Shown piece by piece: positions 18,439 to 27,483 of a stretch of 64,000 nucleotides of DNA. Source of the DNA: Bacteroidota bacterium (GTDB taxonomy: Bacteria > Bacteroidota > Bacteroidia > Chitinophagales > Chitinophagaceae); contig CANGDH010000001.1 in assembly GCA_947452555.1 (NCBI GenBank), positions 1-64,000 on the forward strand. Reading direction: 5' to 3'. Numbering within the stretch: the stretch's first letter is position 1; each line of letters starts with the position of its first letter. Below the pieces are notes generated by a model. The model saw only the letters and a list, made by a program, of their open reading frames with translations. It had not been told where the DNA came from and made no database searches. A program made the position numbers and the translations under genes.

Positions 18439-18930
18439 ATGAAAATAACTTTAGTAGTTGCAGCTTCAGATAATAATGCTATTGGCAAAGACAACCAATT
18501 ACTATGGCATTTGCCAAAAGACATGCGGTTTTTTAAAAATACAACATGGGGCATGCCAGTTTTAATGGGAAGAAAAACATTTGAATCATTGGGTTGTAAA
18601 ACATTACCTGGAAGACTAAATTTAATTTTAAGTAAACAGGATAACTTTTCATTAAATGGAGCAACACTGGTTAGAAGTTTAGAAGATGCAATAGCTTTTG
18701 CTGATAAACAAGATTACAAAGAGATCATGGTAATTGGCGGCGGGCAGGTTTATGAATTGGCTTTGCCCTTAGCATCCGTCATTTATTTAACGAGGGTACA
18801 TACACAAATTGAAGGAGATACCTATTTCCCAGAACTCGACAAAGAATGGGTTAAGACAAATTTCGAATCTCATGAGGCAGACCAGAAACATGCATTTTCT
18901 TTTGAGTTTGAATGTTGGGAAAGAAAATAA
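18439..18930 (+). CDS. folA: Dihydrofolate reductase
   Basis: A 163-residue DHFR. The N-terminus MKITLVVAASDNNAIGKDN, LLWHLPKDMRFFKN with the substrate-binding Asp, GMPVLMGRKTFESLG and the NADPH-binding VIGGGQVYELAL are all present. It reduces dihydrofolate from ThyA. It is in one transcription unit with thyA and the methyltransferase gene, which begins 4 nt later. Confidence 0.97.
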   Translation: MKITLVVAASDNNAIGKDNQLLWHLPKDMRFFKNTTWGMPVLMGRKTFESLGCKTLPGRLNLILSKQDNFSLNGATLVRSLEDAIAFADKQDYKEIMVIGGGQVYELALPLASVIYLTRVHTQIEGDTYFPELDKEWVKTNFESHEADQKHAFSFEFECWERK

Positions 18931-18934
18931 TTAT

Positions 18935-19732
18935 ATGTACAGCACATTTACCCTAATAAAAAAATATATACAGTATTACGCAAAAGCCTCAAATGGGAAG
19001 GGTCATGGAGTGCATTCTCCTTTTGTTTATCAATTCATTCGCGAAGTGCTTTTGAAAAAACAGGAGCATTTAGCTACAATAGCAATTGAAAAAAAAAGAA
19101 CAGAATTACTTAGTAATAAGGAAATAATTGAAGTTTGGGATATGGGCGCAGGATCAAGACAGATTGATAAAAAATTCCGTTCAATACATAAAATCGCCGC
19201 TAATTCTCTAAAGCCAAAAAAATACGGGCAATTATTACACCGAATTATAGCTTATTTCAATCCTGCGAATGTTATAGAAATGGGAACTTCTTTAGGTATT
19301 ACGACTTGCTATATTGCAACAGCAGTAAACGGCAAGCCTGTAATAACAATGGAGGGAGCTCCAACAATTGCAGCTATTGCAAAAAAACAATTTGAAGAAT
19401 TAGGGATTAAAAATATTCAAATAGTTGAAGGCGACTTTGATAAAACATTAGCTACTGTATTGTTGGGAATTGACAACGTAGGTGTAGCTTATGTGGATGG
19501 GAATCATAGGTATATTCCTACTATTCAATATTTCCATGATTTATTAGAGAAATCAAACGAAGACTCTGTTTTTATCTTTGACGATATTCATTGGAGTGAA
19601 GAAATGGAAAAAGCTTGGGACCAAATTAAATTGCATCCTTCTGTTACTGTCACTTTAGATTTATTTTACATAGGACTTGTGTTTTTTAGAAAAGAAAACA
19701 AAGAAAAGGAACACTTCATAATTCGTTATTAA
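18935..19732 (+). CDS. Class I SAM-dependent O-methyltransferase-like protein
   Basis: A 265-residue protein starting MYSTFTLIKKY at 18935, directly after folA; an alternative start inside folA would encode a non-conserved extension. It has the motif GHGVHSPFVYQFIREVL near the N-terminus and a SAM fold with EMGTSLGITTCYIA, TMEGAP, VEGDF and YVDGNHRY, and IFDDIHWSEEM, which resembles metal-dependent O-methyltransferases (metal-binding Asp residues). The substrate is unknown. Its place between folA and an rRNA methyltransferase gene suggests only co-expression. Confidence 0.78.
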   Translation: MYSTFTLIKKYIQYYAKASNGKGHGVHSPFVYQFIREVLLKKQEHLATIAIEKKRTELLSNKEIIEVWDMGAGSRQIDKKFRSIHKIAANSLKPKKYGQLLHRIIAYFNPANVIEMGTSLGITTCYIATAVNGKPVITMEGAPTIAAIAKKQFEELGIKNIQIVEGDFDKTLATVLLGIDNVGVAYVDGNHRYIPTIQYFHDLLEKSNEDSVFIFDDIHWSEEMEKAWDQIKLHPSVTVTLDLFYIGLVFFRKENKEKEHFIIRY

Positions 19733-19741
19733 TTTAATTAT

Positions 19742-21103
19742 TTGTTACCTGAAATTTTTATACAATCATTACAAGGACTTCCTGGTTTCGACGAAGCTGC
19801 TTTTAAACAGGTTCATGAAACTGGCGAGCAAATAACTTCATTAAGGCTGAACGAATTCAAGCCACTCTCTACTGATGCTCATCCGTTTTTATTTAATACA
19901 GTGGAAGTTCCATGGTGCTCAAACGGCCGCTATTTAAAAGTACGCCCATCTTTTGTATTAGATCCCTTATGGCATGCCGGAGCTTATTATGTTCAGGAAG
20001 CTAGTAGTATGTTACTGTATCATATACTTTCACAAATAGCACCAAATCCAATTCATTATAAAGTACTAGACTTATGTGCAGCTCCGGGAGGGAAGTCAAC
20101 ATTGCTTGCCAATTATTTTAAACAAGGATTGGTTGTAGCGAATGAAACTATTAAATCTCGAAATCATATTCTTGTTGAAAATATTACTAAATGGGGTGCA
20201 GACCATGTGGTAGTTACTCAAAATGATCCAGCGCATTTTAAATCCTTGCCTCATTTTTTTGATGTGATGGTAGTAGATGCACCTTGCAGTGGCAGTGGTT
20301 TGTTTAGAAAAGACCCATCCGCTATTGAGGAATGGAGCTTGGATAATGTGCAGCATTGTTGTGTGAGGCAAGCAAGAATTTTAGAAGACAGTATAGTTAC
20401 ATTAAATGAAGGCGGCTATTTGATTTATGCAACATGCTCTTATTCATTTGATGAAGACGAAAAAATAATGGATTATATTGCAACTTTGCCAGGCATGACA
20501 AATATACCATTAGAAATGCCTTCAGCTTGGGGTGTAGAAGCGTGTTATAGTGATAAGGCAAATGCGAAAGGCTTTAGGGCTTATCCAAATAAAGTAAAAG
20601 GGGAAGGATTCTTTATAACAGTTTTTCAAAAACTTAAAGTACAGCCACAAGGATATTCAGTTGACGATTTTAAGTTTACAAGTTTAACCAAAAATGAACT
20701 GCTTACAATGCAATCTATTTTCGAATTACCTCCCAATTATTTTTATTTGACACATCAAAATACAATTATTGGAATACCTGAACCCTTCAAACAGGATATT
20801 CAAATTATACTAAGCAATTTGTATGTTAGGAAAATGGGCCTAGCTATTGGAGAGATAAAGGGTAAAGATTTAATACCTGCACATGCGCTTGCAATGAGTG
20901 ACTGGAATAATTTGCCATACCAATCTATAGAGGTGGACTTGGCAACAGCATTACAATATTTAAGAAGGGCTGATTTGCATTTGCCAGAAGGGAAGGGTTG
21001 GCATGTGCTAACTTATCTTAATATTAGGATTGGATGGGTTAAATTATTACCCAATAGATCAAATAATTATTATCCAAATGAATGGAGAATATTGAATTAC
21101 TAG
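19742..21103 (+). CDS. RsmF/NOL1-type RNA m5C methyltransferase
   Basis: A 453-residue RNA (cytosine-5) methyltransferase. SAM site LDLCAAPGGKS (109-119), catalytic Cys182 in APCSGSG and Cys232 in TCSYS. The C-terminal part with GKGWHVLTYLNIRIGWVKLL resembles the PUA-like tail of the YebU/RsmF group, which methylates 16S rRNA. The start is TTG: an in-frame stop, the TAA of the preceding gene, lies ten bases before, and no ATG occurs near the conserved LPEIFIQSLQGLPGFD N-terminus. Last gene of the thyA unit. Confidence 0.88.
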   Translation: MLPEIFIQSLQGLPGFDEAAFKQVHETGEQITSLRLNEFKPLSTDAHPFLFNTVEVPWCSNGRYLKVRPSFVLDPLWHAGAYYVQEASSMLLYHILSQIAPNPIHYKVLDLCAAPGGKSTLLANYFKQGLVVANETIKSRNHILVENITKWGADHVVVTQNDPAHFKSLPHFFDVMVVDAPCSGSGLFRKDPSAIEEWSLDNVQHCCVRQARILEDSIVTLNEGGYLIYATCSYSFDEDEKIMDYIATLPGMTNIPLEMPSAWGVEACYSDKANAKGFRAYPNKVKGEGFFITVFQKLKVQPQGYSVDDFKFTSLTKNELLTMQSIFELPPNYFYLTHQNTIIGIPEPFKQDIQIILSNLYVRKMGLAIGEIKGKDLIPAHALAMSDWNNLPYQSIEVDLATALQYLRRADLHLPEGKGWHVLTYLNIRIGWVKLLPNRSNNYYPNEWRILNY

Positions 21104-21165
21104 AACTTGTATATTAAATTTATATTTAATATAAATTTTAAAGTTTTCTTTGCACTTGATTTTTG

Positions 21166-21173
21166 TAACTTTG
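21166..21173 (+). promoter_or_regulatory. -7 element TAACTTTG, near-leaderless
   Basis: A perfect TAnnTTTG element ends only 4 nt before the ATG at 21178. If used as in other Bacteroidota, transcription would begin at or beside the start codon. Confidence 0.5.
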
Positions 21174-21177
21174 CAAC

Positions 21178-21879
21178 ATGTTTAAGAAATGGATGTTAAT
21201 GATATTGTGTGTTTTGGGCATTTTTGCTCAGGATTCTGCTTTTGCAGCAAAGAAGAAGCAGGTCAAGTCGGTGATACATCAAAAATCTAAATCAACTCAT
21301 AAGTTGAGTGCTGGTAAGAAAGCAACATCGTCTAAGCACTCAAAAAACAGCAATAAAAAAAGCACTAAGAAGGGAGTTAAAAAAAATAGCCATAGCAAGA
21401 AGTCTAGTATCTATGGTAAAAAAAGCAGAAAAGGTAAAACTGGCATAAACGTAGATGCAACTAATAAAATAAATAGAGCAGCACCTTTAGAAATGATTGC
21501 TCAAAATCAAGAGAAAAAAAGAGTAAGCGATAGCACACATAAATTGGTTTTTGTAAATGCTAATAAAGACGAGGAAGGATATTTTGCAACATTATTTTCT
21601 CGTCAAAAAAAAGCTACAAGTTTTCAAACCTTAGAAGGAACCGCTGCAGTATTTAAAAGTGTAAGTGGATGGGAGGATAAAAAATTCTACATTCTTACAA
21701 ATGAATTGCCAGTTGGTACTTTAGTAAGAATAACAACTCCAGATCTTAAAAGTATCTGTGCTAAAGTAATAAGTGCTTTGCCTGATGTTAGTGCTAATAT
21801 TAAGTACCGTCTAAATGATGCAGCTGCTGCCATTTTAGGTATTACCAATAAGACTTTCCCTATTTCTGTAACCTATTAA
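21178..21879 (+). CDS. Secreted Lys-rich protein with RlpA-like C-terminal domain
   Basis: A 233-residue protein with a signal peptide ending AFAA (about residue 23). Residues 25-90 are a low-complexity Lys/Ser stretch likely to bind polyanions such as the cell wall. The C-terminal part (about 125-233) has EEGYFATLFS, GTAAVFKSVSGWEDKKFYILTN, VGTLVRITTP and a closing RLNDAAAAILGI segment, resembling the double-psi beta-barrel domain found at the end of Bacteroidota LysM/RlpA proteins. No LysM repeat is present. It may act on or bind peptidoglycan; activity is not established. It has its own -7 element and is followed 8 nt later by a lipoprotein gene. Confidence 0.65.
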   Translation: MFKKWMLMILCVLGIFAQDSAFAAKKKQVKSVIHQKSKSTHKLSAGKKATSSKHSKNSNKKSTKKGVKKNSHSKKSSIYGKKSRKGKTGINVDATNKINRAAPLEMIAQNQEKKRVSDSTHKLVFVNANKDEEGYFATLFSRQKKATSFQTLEGTAAVFKSVSGWEDKKFYILTNELPVGTLVRITTPDLKSICAKVISALPDVSANIKYRLNDAAAAILGITNKTFPISVTY

Positions 21880-21887
21880 TTGGATTT

Positions 21888-22604
21888 ATGAAATGTAAAT
21901 TTATTACATGCCTATTAAGTTTGGCAGTATTTTTTGTAAGCTGTGCACAGCCCAATGCGAACAATAATCAAACGGAGTCATTAACATTACCTGCAGTGGC
22001 TTTTAAAGAAGCCATACAAAAGCCTGGTGTACAAATATTAGATGTTAGAACAGCAGGTGAGTATGCTGGCGGGCATATTCAAAATGCATTACAAGCCAAT
22101 TGGACAGATCAAAAAGAGTTTCAAGACAGGACACAACATCTAGACAAAAAAACTACAGTGTATGTGTATTGTCAAGCAGGCGGAAGAAGTGCTGCTGCCC
22201 AAACATATTTAATTGAACAGGGTTATAAAGTTGTTAATTTAGAAGGTGGTATGAGTAATTGGAAAATGAATGGATTGCCTGTAGAAGGGAATGCGAACGC
22301 AGTTCAAATGCGTGTTGACGATTTTGACAAAGTAATTTCTTCCCATGATTTAATATTGGTTGATATTGGCGCAACATGGTGCCCGCCTTGTAGAAAAATG
22401 TTACCTACTATTGATAAAATTAAAGTAACACAAGGAGAAAAATTATATTTTTTAGCAGTAGATGGCGGAGTTGATATGGACGTAATGAAAAAGGTACAAT
22501 TTGAAGTGCTGCCAACTTTTATTATTTACAAAAAAGGTAAAGAGGTATGGAGAAAAACTGGCATAGTAGAGGAGGCGGAATTCAATAAAGTATTTGCCAA
22601 TTAA
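21888..22604 (+). CDS. Rhodanese-thioredoxin fusion lipoprotein
   Basis: A 238-residue lipoprotein (lipobox FVSC, Cys19). Residues 33-135 are a rhodanese domain with LDVRTAGEYAGGH and active Cys95 in VYCQAGGRS. Residues 142-238 are a thioredoxin domain with the redox pair WCPPC (Cys165, Cys168) and the cis-Pro in VLPTFI. It should face the periplasm. The natural pairing of a sulfur carrier with a dithiol reductant suggests persulfide release or thiol repair at the envelope (inference). It is co-directional with the RlpA-like gene. Confidence 0.88.
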   Translation: MKCKFITCLLSLAVFFVSCAQPNANNNQTESLTLPAVAFKEAIQKPGVQILDVRTAGEYAGGHIQNALQANWTDQKEFQDRTQHLDKKTTVYVYCQAGGRSAAAQTYLIEQGYKVVNLEGGMSNWKMNGLPVEGNANAVQMRVDDFDKVISSHDLILVDIGATWCPPCRKMLPTIDKIKVTQGEKLYFLAVDGGVDMDVMKKVQFEVLPTFIIYKKGKEVWRKTGIVEEAEFNKVFAN

Positions 22605-22658
22605 TACTAGTTTAAAGTATAATTTCAATGGTTCCCAAGAAGAATAATCTTAATTGAA

Positions 22659-23582
22659 TTAAGCTTTTCTATAACCTCTTAGGAAGTCAACAATAGGCAT
22701 TCTTTTTTTACCTTCCCATTGAATGTCTTCCAGTAATAAATAGCCATTGGTGCATGCAAATTTTGCAATAGACTTGCCGTCGGTTATAAAAGTTCCAGCT
22801 TGCTCAGCTGGTTTTTCTTTTTGAATACGAGTAGAAAATAATTTAACAATCTTGCCTTCAACCTTAGTGATGGCGCCAGGAAAAGGTGCAAGACCTCTCA
22901 CCATATTATGTATTTTTTCAACCGGGGCTTCCCAGTTTATTTCGCAATCCTTAGTAAATATTTTTGGCGCATGCTTTATTATAGTGTCGTCATTTTGAGG
23001 GGCAGGTTTAATACTATTATCAATCAATCCATTTAAGGTTTTTACTAATAATTTGGCACCTACTTCCATCATAATATCGTGCAGTTCTCCTGCAGTCATA
23101 TTGTCTGTAATGGTAATCCGGTCCTGTAGTAAAATATCGCCTGTGTCTATAGCATGTTGCAATTGAAAGGTGGTTACACCTGTTTCTTTTTCTCCATTCA
23201 TAATGGCCCAATTAATGGGAGCGGCACCTCGATATTGTGGCAATAAAGATCCATGTAAATTGAGGGTTCCCATTGGGGGGAATGACCAAATTTTTTCTGG
23301 TAACATTCTAAAAGCCACCACCACTTGTAAATCGGGTTTCCAGCTTTCTAAGGCATCGAAAAATTCCGGAGATTTAAGCTTCTCAGGTTGTAAAAGTGGC
23401 AATCCATTCGCTATTGCAAATTGCTTTACAGCGCTTTGCTGCAACTGCATACCTCGTCCACCTGGCTTATCAGGAGCAGTAACTACCCCAACTACATTCA
23501 TTTTGGCATCTATTAATGCTTTTAATGACGCTACGGCAAATGCCGGTGTTCCCATAAATACAATACGTGGTGACTGATTCAT
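22659..23582 (-). CDS. fmt: Methionyl-tRNA formyltransferase
   Basis: A 307-residue enzyme that formylates initiator Met-tRNA. The formyl-transferase core has NLHGSLLPQYRGAAPINWAI with catalytic Asn/His, and GVTTFQLQHAIDTGDIL with the conserved Asp. The C-terminal OB-like tRNA-binding domain is present. Length is normal. A -7 element TAACTTTG lies 5 nt upstream of the ATG, so a near-leaderless mRNA is possible. Confidence 0.97.
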   Translation of the reverse strand: MNQSPRIVFMGTPAFAVASLKALIDAKMNVVGVVTAPDKPGGRGMQLQQSAVKQFAIANGLPLLQPEKLKSPEFFDALESWKPDLQVVVAFRMLPEKIWSFPPMGTLNLHGSLLPQYRGAAPINWAIMNGEKETGVTTFQLQHAIDTGDILLQDRITITDNMTAGELHDIMMEVGAKLLVKTLNGLIDNSIKPAPQNDDTIIKHAPKIFTKDCEINWEAPVEKIHNMVRGLAPFPGAITKVEGKIVKLFSTRIQKEKPAEQAGTFITDGKSIAKFACTNGYLLLEDIQWEGKKRMPIVDFLRGYRKA

Positions 23583-23586
23583 GGTG

Positions 23587-23594
23587 CAAAGTTA
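23587..23594 (-). promoter_or_regulatory. fmt: -7 element TAACTTTG of fmt
   Basis: A perfect TAnnTTTG on the minus strand ends 4 nt before the fmt ATG (23582). The arrangement TAACTTTG-N4-ATG is the same as at 21166. Confidence 0.45.
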
Positions 23595-23606
23595 ATCAGA
23601 ATTATG

Positions 23607-23614
23607 TACTTTTG
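23607..23614 (+). promoter_or_regulatory. -7 element TACTTTTG of the FKBP gene
   Basis: A perfect TAnnTTTG element 38 nt before the FKBP start, facing away from fmt. No good -33 TTG is seen. Confidence 0.45.
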
Positions 23615-23652
23615 CCCTTTGCACCCTAGGTGCTTTATTTAAAAAATACAAT

Positions 23653-24105
23653 ATGCAACAAGTAAAAAATGGTGATACCATTCAAGTGCATTATCACGGT
23701 ACTTTAACTAGTGGTGAAACATTTGATTCTTCAACAGGAAGAGCTCCTCTAGAATTCGAAGTGGGCGCAGGTATGGTAATTCCTGGTTTTGATAATGGCG
23801 TTTTAGGAATGACAGTAGGAGAGAAAAAAACAATTAATATTCCTTTTGCGGAAGCTTATGGACCAAAACAGCCAGAAATGATTGTGGAATTTCCTAAGAC
23901 TCAATTCCCTCCAGACTTAAATCCAGAAATCGGAATGGCGTTAACTATGAACAATGGTCAAGGTCAACAATTTCAGGTAATAGTAGTGGAAGTAAAAGAC
24001 GAAGTGGTAGTATTAGATGCTAACCATGCTTTAGCAGGTCAAGATTTAACGTTTGCTTTAGAATTAGTAAACATTGAATCTAAGTCTTCTATTATAATGC
24101 CTTAA
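23653..24105 (+). CDS. FKBP-type peptidyl-prolyl isomerase, SlyD-like
   Basis: A 150-residue cytoplasmic isomerase. The FKBP part has VHYHGTLTSGETFDSS and VIPGFDNGVLGMTVGEKKTI, with the insert-in-flap domain (residues 70-130) of the SlyD group containing AEAYGPKQPEMI and DANHALAGQDLTF. The His-rich metal-binding tail of E. coli SlyD is missing. It helps proline-limited folding. A terminator follows. Confidence 0.93.
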   Translation: MQQVKNGDTIQVHYHGTLTSGETFDSSTGRAPLEFEVGAGMVIPGFDNGVLGMTVGEKKTINIPFAEAYGPKQPEMIVEFPKTQFPPDLNPEIGMALTMNNGQGQQFQVIVVEVKDEVVVLDANHALAGQDLTFALELVNIESKSSIIMP

Positions 24106-24125
24106 TTGCCGATTATAATATTTAC

Positions 24126-24160
24126 AAGGCGTTCCGATTTTTCGGAACGCCTTTTTTTTA
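24126..24160 (+). terminator. Terminator after the FKBP gene
   Basis: AAGGCGTTCCGA (24126-24137) pairs perfectly with TCGGAACGCCTT (24142-24153) around a 4-nt loop; eight T follow. Confidence 0.95.
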
Positions 24161-24181
24161 TCTTCACTTCAAATTTATAAA

Positions 24182-25423
24182 ATGGCGCTCGATAATTTGA
24201 ATGTGACGGAAAGGTTTATGAAGTATGTGCAAATAGATACGCAAAGTGATCCCAATAGTACCAGTTTTCCTTCTACCTACAAACAGAAAGATTTGTTAGC
24301 ACTTTTAGTAAGTGAATTACTAGAAATGGGAGTGGAAGATGCGTCCATGAATGAGCATGGCTATGTGATTGCGACTATACCGGCAACTATTTTATCGCAA
24401 GTTCCTGTGATATGTTTTTGCGCACATGTTGACACTGCACCAGACTGCAGCGGTACAAATGTCAAACCAATATTACATACAAATTATAATGGAGCACCAA
24501 TTATCTTGCCAGAAGATCCGAGCCAGGTAATAACTGTAGACCAATATCCTTATTTGAAAAATTTTATTGGGGCCAATATTATTTCAGCTTCAGGAAATAC
24601 TTTATTAGGAGCGGACGACAAGGCGGGTGTTACAATTATTATGGAATTAGTTGCTTATTTAATGAAGCATCCTGAACTTGATCATGGAACTATTAAAATA
24701 TTATTTACTCCTGACGAAGAAGTGGGAAGAGGGACAGATTTATTAGATGTCAAAAAATTAGGAGCGGATTTTGGATATACTTTAGATGGTGGTGAATTAG
24801 GTAGTTTCGAGATGGAAACATTTAGCGCAGATTATTTAACCTTATATATAGAGGGAGTTATAGCGCATCCAGGAACAGCTAAGGGGGTAATGCAGAATGC
24901 AATTAAAATAGCAGGTGATATTATTGCAGCTTTACCTAAAGACAAATGGTGTCCAGAAAAAACAGAAGGCAAGGAAGGATTTGTACACCCTAATCATGTG
25001 GAAGGAGGTGCAGAATTTGCACGTATTGAATTTTTAATTAGAGATTTTGAGACAGCAGCATTAAAGGAAAGTGCAGATAAATTATTATCAATTGCAAAAA
25101 AGGTGATTGATCAAAACAAAGACTATAACAGAGCAACTGTAAGAATCGAAGTTAAAGAGCAGTATAGAAATATGCGTAGTATTCTTGACGAAAATCCACT
25201 AGTGGTTGAAAAAGCAATTGCTGCATATAAAAAAGCGGGCCTGAATCCCATAATAACTCCAATAAGAGGTGGAACCGATGGCAGTAGGCTTAGCTTTATG
25301 GGATTGCCCACGCCCAATGTATTCACAGGCATGCAAGCCATACATAGCAGGCACGAATGGATAGCAGTGTCGGATATGGAAAAGTCAGTTGAGGTGATAT
25401 TGAATATTGCTTGCGTGGACTAA
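24182..25423 (+). CDS. pepT: Peptidase T (tripeptide aminopeptidase)
   Basis: A 413-residue M20-family dizinc aminopeptidase. Metal ligands and catalytic residues appear in CAHVDTAPD, LLGADDKAG, PDEEVGRG, TLDGGELG and, near the end, SRHEW. The lid domain contains AHPGTAKGVMQNAI and RGGTDGSRLS. It removes N-terminal residues from tripeptides in the cytoplasm. It is monocistronic. Confidence 0.96.
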   Translation: MALDNLNVTERFMKYVQIDTQSDPNSTSFPSTYKQKDLLALLVSELLEMGVEDASMNEHGYVIATIPATILSQVPVICFCAHVDTAPDCSGTNVKPILHTNYNGAPIILPEDPSQVITVDQYPYLKNFIGANIISASGNTLLGADDKAGVTIIMELVAYLMKHPELDHGTIKILFTPDEEVGRGTDLLDVKKLGADFGYTLDGGELGSFEMETFSADYLTLYIEGVIAHPGTAKGVMQNAIKIAGDIIAALPKDKWCPEKTEGKEGFVHPNHVEGGAEFARIEFLIRDFETAALKESADKLLSIAKKVIDQNKDYNRATVRIEVKEQYRNMRSILDENPLVVEKAIAAYKKAGLNPIITPIRGGTDGSRLSFMGLPTPNVFTGMQAIHSRHEWIAVSDMEKSVEVILNIACVD

Positions 25424-25503
25424 TAATTTAACAAATTCATAGTTATTCACATGCATCAATTATTAGATAAAACCGATTAACTTTAAACCATAAATTATAG
25501 ACT

Positions 25504-26154
25504 ATGTTGTTTTTGTTACAAGTGGCTGATACACAAATTTCTCTTATAAGTTTATTACAAAAAGGTGGATGGATTATGTATCCATTATATGCATTATTAG
25601 TAATTGCTATTTATGTTTTTATTGAACGTTTTATTGCAATCAAAAAAGCAGGCACAATCGACCCTCAGTTTATGTTAATCATCCGAGATAGTATCATTTC
25701 AGGGAATGTGAGTGCCGCAAAATCTTTGGCAAAGAATACTTTAAATCCTGTTGCTAAAATGATTGAAAAAGGAATCATGAGAATTGGTAAGCCTTTGGAT
25801 GCAATAGAGAAAAGTATGGAAAATGTGGGCAAGTTAGAAATGTATTCAATGGAGCGAAATCTTAATATATTGTCATTGGTTGCAGGCATTGCTCCTATGT
25901 TTGGTTTCTTAGGAACGATTGTTGGAATGGTTCAATTGTTTTATGGTATTGCTTCAACAGGTGAGTATACATTAAATACAATAGCTGGAGGTATTTATAC
26001 AAAAATGATTACATCTGCAACTGGTTTGATTATTGGATTGATTGCTTATGTAGGTCATAATTATTTGTCAACTCAAATAGACAAGACAGCAAATAAAATG
26101 GAAACAGCGAGTGCTGATTTCTTAGATATCTTACAAGAACCTACACATTCATAA
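25504..26154 (+). CDS. exbB: MotA/TolQ/ExbB proton channel family protein
   Basis: A 216-residue inner-membrane protein with three membrane segments: one near residues 20-45 (PLYALLVIAIYVFIERF), and two after residue 115 (LSLVAGIAPMFGFLGTIVGMV and MITSATGLIIGLIAYVG). These hold the conserved Pro and Gly residues of ExbB/TolQ. With the ExbD-type partner 3 nt downstream it would form a proton-driven motor for TonB- or Tol-type work. No tonB is nearby. ExbB and TolQ cannot be separated with certainty. Confidence 0.9.
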   Translation: MLFLLQVADTQISLISLLQKGGWIMYPLYALLVIAIYVFIERFIAIKKAGTIDPQFMLIIRDSIISGNVSAAKSLAKNTLNPVAKMIEKGIMRIGKPLDAIEKSMENVGKLEMYSMERNLNILSLVAGIAPMFGFLGTIVGMVQLFYGIASTGEYTLNTIAGGIYTKMITSATGLIIGLIAYVGHNYLSTQIDKTANKMETASADFLDILQEPTHS

Positions 26155-26157
26155 TAA

Positions 26158-26556
26158 ATGAATTTAAGAAATAGACTTAGACATCAGCCTGAAGTACATA
26201 CAGGAGCTTTGAATGATATTTTATTCATTCTATTATTATTTTTCCTAATTGTGTCTACTTTGGCTAATCCAAATGTAATTAAAGTGTCTAATCCTAAATC
26301 TGCAAGCGATACTAAAGCAAAGCAAACTGTTGTTGTAACTATTGACAAGGACCAGCATTTATTCATCGGGTCCACACCTGTAAGTATTGATTCTTTGCAA
26401 GGACAATTAAAAACTTTCTTAGATAAGGAAACAGACAAGCCTTCTGTAGTTATCAATGGTGATAGTGTCGCTAATTTAGGTGTAACTATACATGTAATGC
26501 AAATTGTGAAGCAATTGGGAGCAACTCCTGTCGTGGCAGTAGACCCTTCACATTAA
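26158..26556 (+). CDS. exbD: Biopolymer transporter ExbD/TolR family protein
   Basis: A 132-residue protein with a single N-terminal membrane helix (ILFILLLFFLIVSTLA), preceded by GALNDI with the membrane-flanking Asp that carries protons. A periplasmic domain follows, with VVTIDKDQHLFIGSTPV. It pairs with the upstream ExbB-type gene. Confidence 0.9.
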   Translation: MNLRNRLRHQPEVHTGALNDILFILLLFFLIVSTLANPNVIKVSNPKSASDTKAKQTVVVTIDKDQHLFIGSTPVSIDSLQGQLKTFLDKETDKPSVVINGDSVANLGVTIHVMQIVKQLGATPVVAVDPSH

Positions 26557-26573
26557 TTCCACTATGCTTCAAA

Positions 26574-27431
26574 TTAATTACTCGTTTTAAGGCTAGCTCT
26601 AAGCATTCTGTCTTTGCCGTACATGTCTTGACGTATTTCAGCATGGTAGCCCATCTCGTCAAACAAAGCAAGTATTGCTTTTCTTTGATCATGATGTATT
26701 TCAAAAAATAATTGTCCTTTAGGAGCTAAATATCGCTCACCTAATCTGCCTATTGCTTTATAAAAAATCAAAGGGTCTTCGTTAGTAACGAATAATGCAA
26801 TAGAAGGCTCATATTTTTTTACCTGCACCTGCATATTGGCAGTTTCTCGAAATGGAATATAAGGTGGGTTACTAACTATTATGTCATAATTATGAGGTAA
26901 TGAATTTGATTTCAAAATATCATCTTGTATCCATTCAATATTAGCATGCAATGCCTCTGCGTTTTTTTTTGCAACCTCTAATGCTGCTTCACTTATATCT
27001 AATGCAGTTATAGTAGAGGTTGGTAATAATTTATTCAAGGAGATAGCAATGCAACCTGATCCTGTACCAATATCAATTATTTGCATTGGCTTCTGAATAA
27101 TATTTGCATATTCAATAACCCAGTCTACTAATTCTTCGGTTTCGGGTCTTGGGATTAGCACACTCTTATTTACCATGAATTCATTTCCCATAAACCAGGT
27201 TTTGCCTAAAATATATTGAATTGGTTTTCCTGTGATTAATTCGTCAGCAAGTTCGTTAACTGTTATTACTTGAGTTTCCTCAATTTCGTCATTCTTACGC
27301 ATTGCTTGTTTAAGGGTATCCCATCCTGTAACATGTTCAATAAGCATTGCTATAATACTATTTAATTCAATAGATTCATAAGTATTGGTTAACTTATGCT
27401 TTAATGCTTGTTTGATTTCAAGTAAACTCAT
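26574..27431 (-). CDS. prmC: Peptide chain release factor N(5)-glutamine methyltransferase
   Basis: A 285-residue HemK-type enzyme that methylates the Gln of the GGQ loop of release factors. The catalytic NPPY is present in SNPPYIP, the SAM motif is IDIGTGSGCIAI, and IPRPETEELV marks the PrmC family. It is divergent from the YigZ gene. Confidence 0.96.
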   Translation of the reverse strand: MSLLEIKQALKHKLTNTYESIELNSIIAMLIEHVTGWDTLKQAMRKNDEIEETQVITVNELADELITGKPIQYILGKTWFMGNEFMVNKSVLIPRPETEELVDWVIEYANIIQKPMQIIDIGTGSGCIAISLNKLLPTSTITALDISEAALEVAKKNAEALHANIEWIQDDILKSNSLPHNYDIIVSNPPYIPFRETANMQVQVKKYEPSIALFVTNEDPLIFYKAIGRLGERYLAPKGQLFFEIHHDQRKAILALFDEMGYHAEIRQDMYGKDRMLRASLKTSN

Positions 27432-27465
27432 ACTGCAATGTTACAAATCATTGGGCATTATGAAT

Positions 27466-27473
27466 TAGCTTTG
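27466..27473 (+). promoter_or_regulatory. -7 element TAGCTTTG of the YigZ gene
   Basis: A perfect TAnnTTTG element ends 10 nt before the ATG at 27484. Confidence 0.45.
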
Positions 27474-27483
27474 TAAGGATATT

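Noticed and set aside
18809-18934. N-terminal extension of the methyltransferase into folA
   Set aside because: The extension reads folA in another frame; the ATG at 18935 fits the usual start.
23170-23577. Plus-strand frame opposite fmt
   Set aside because: Lies wholly within fmt on the other strand; no motif or promoter of its own.
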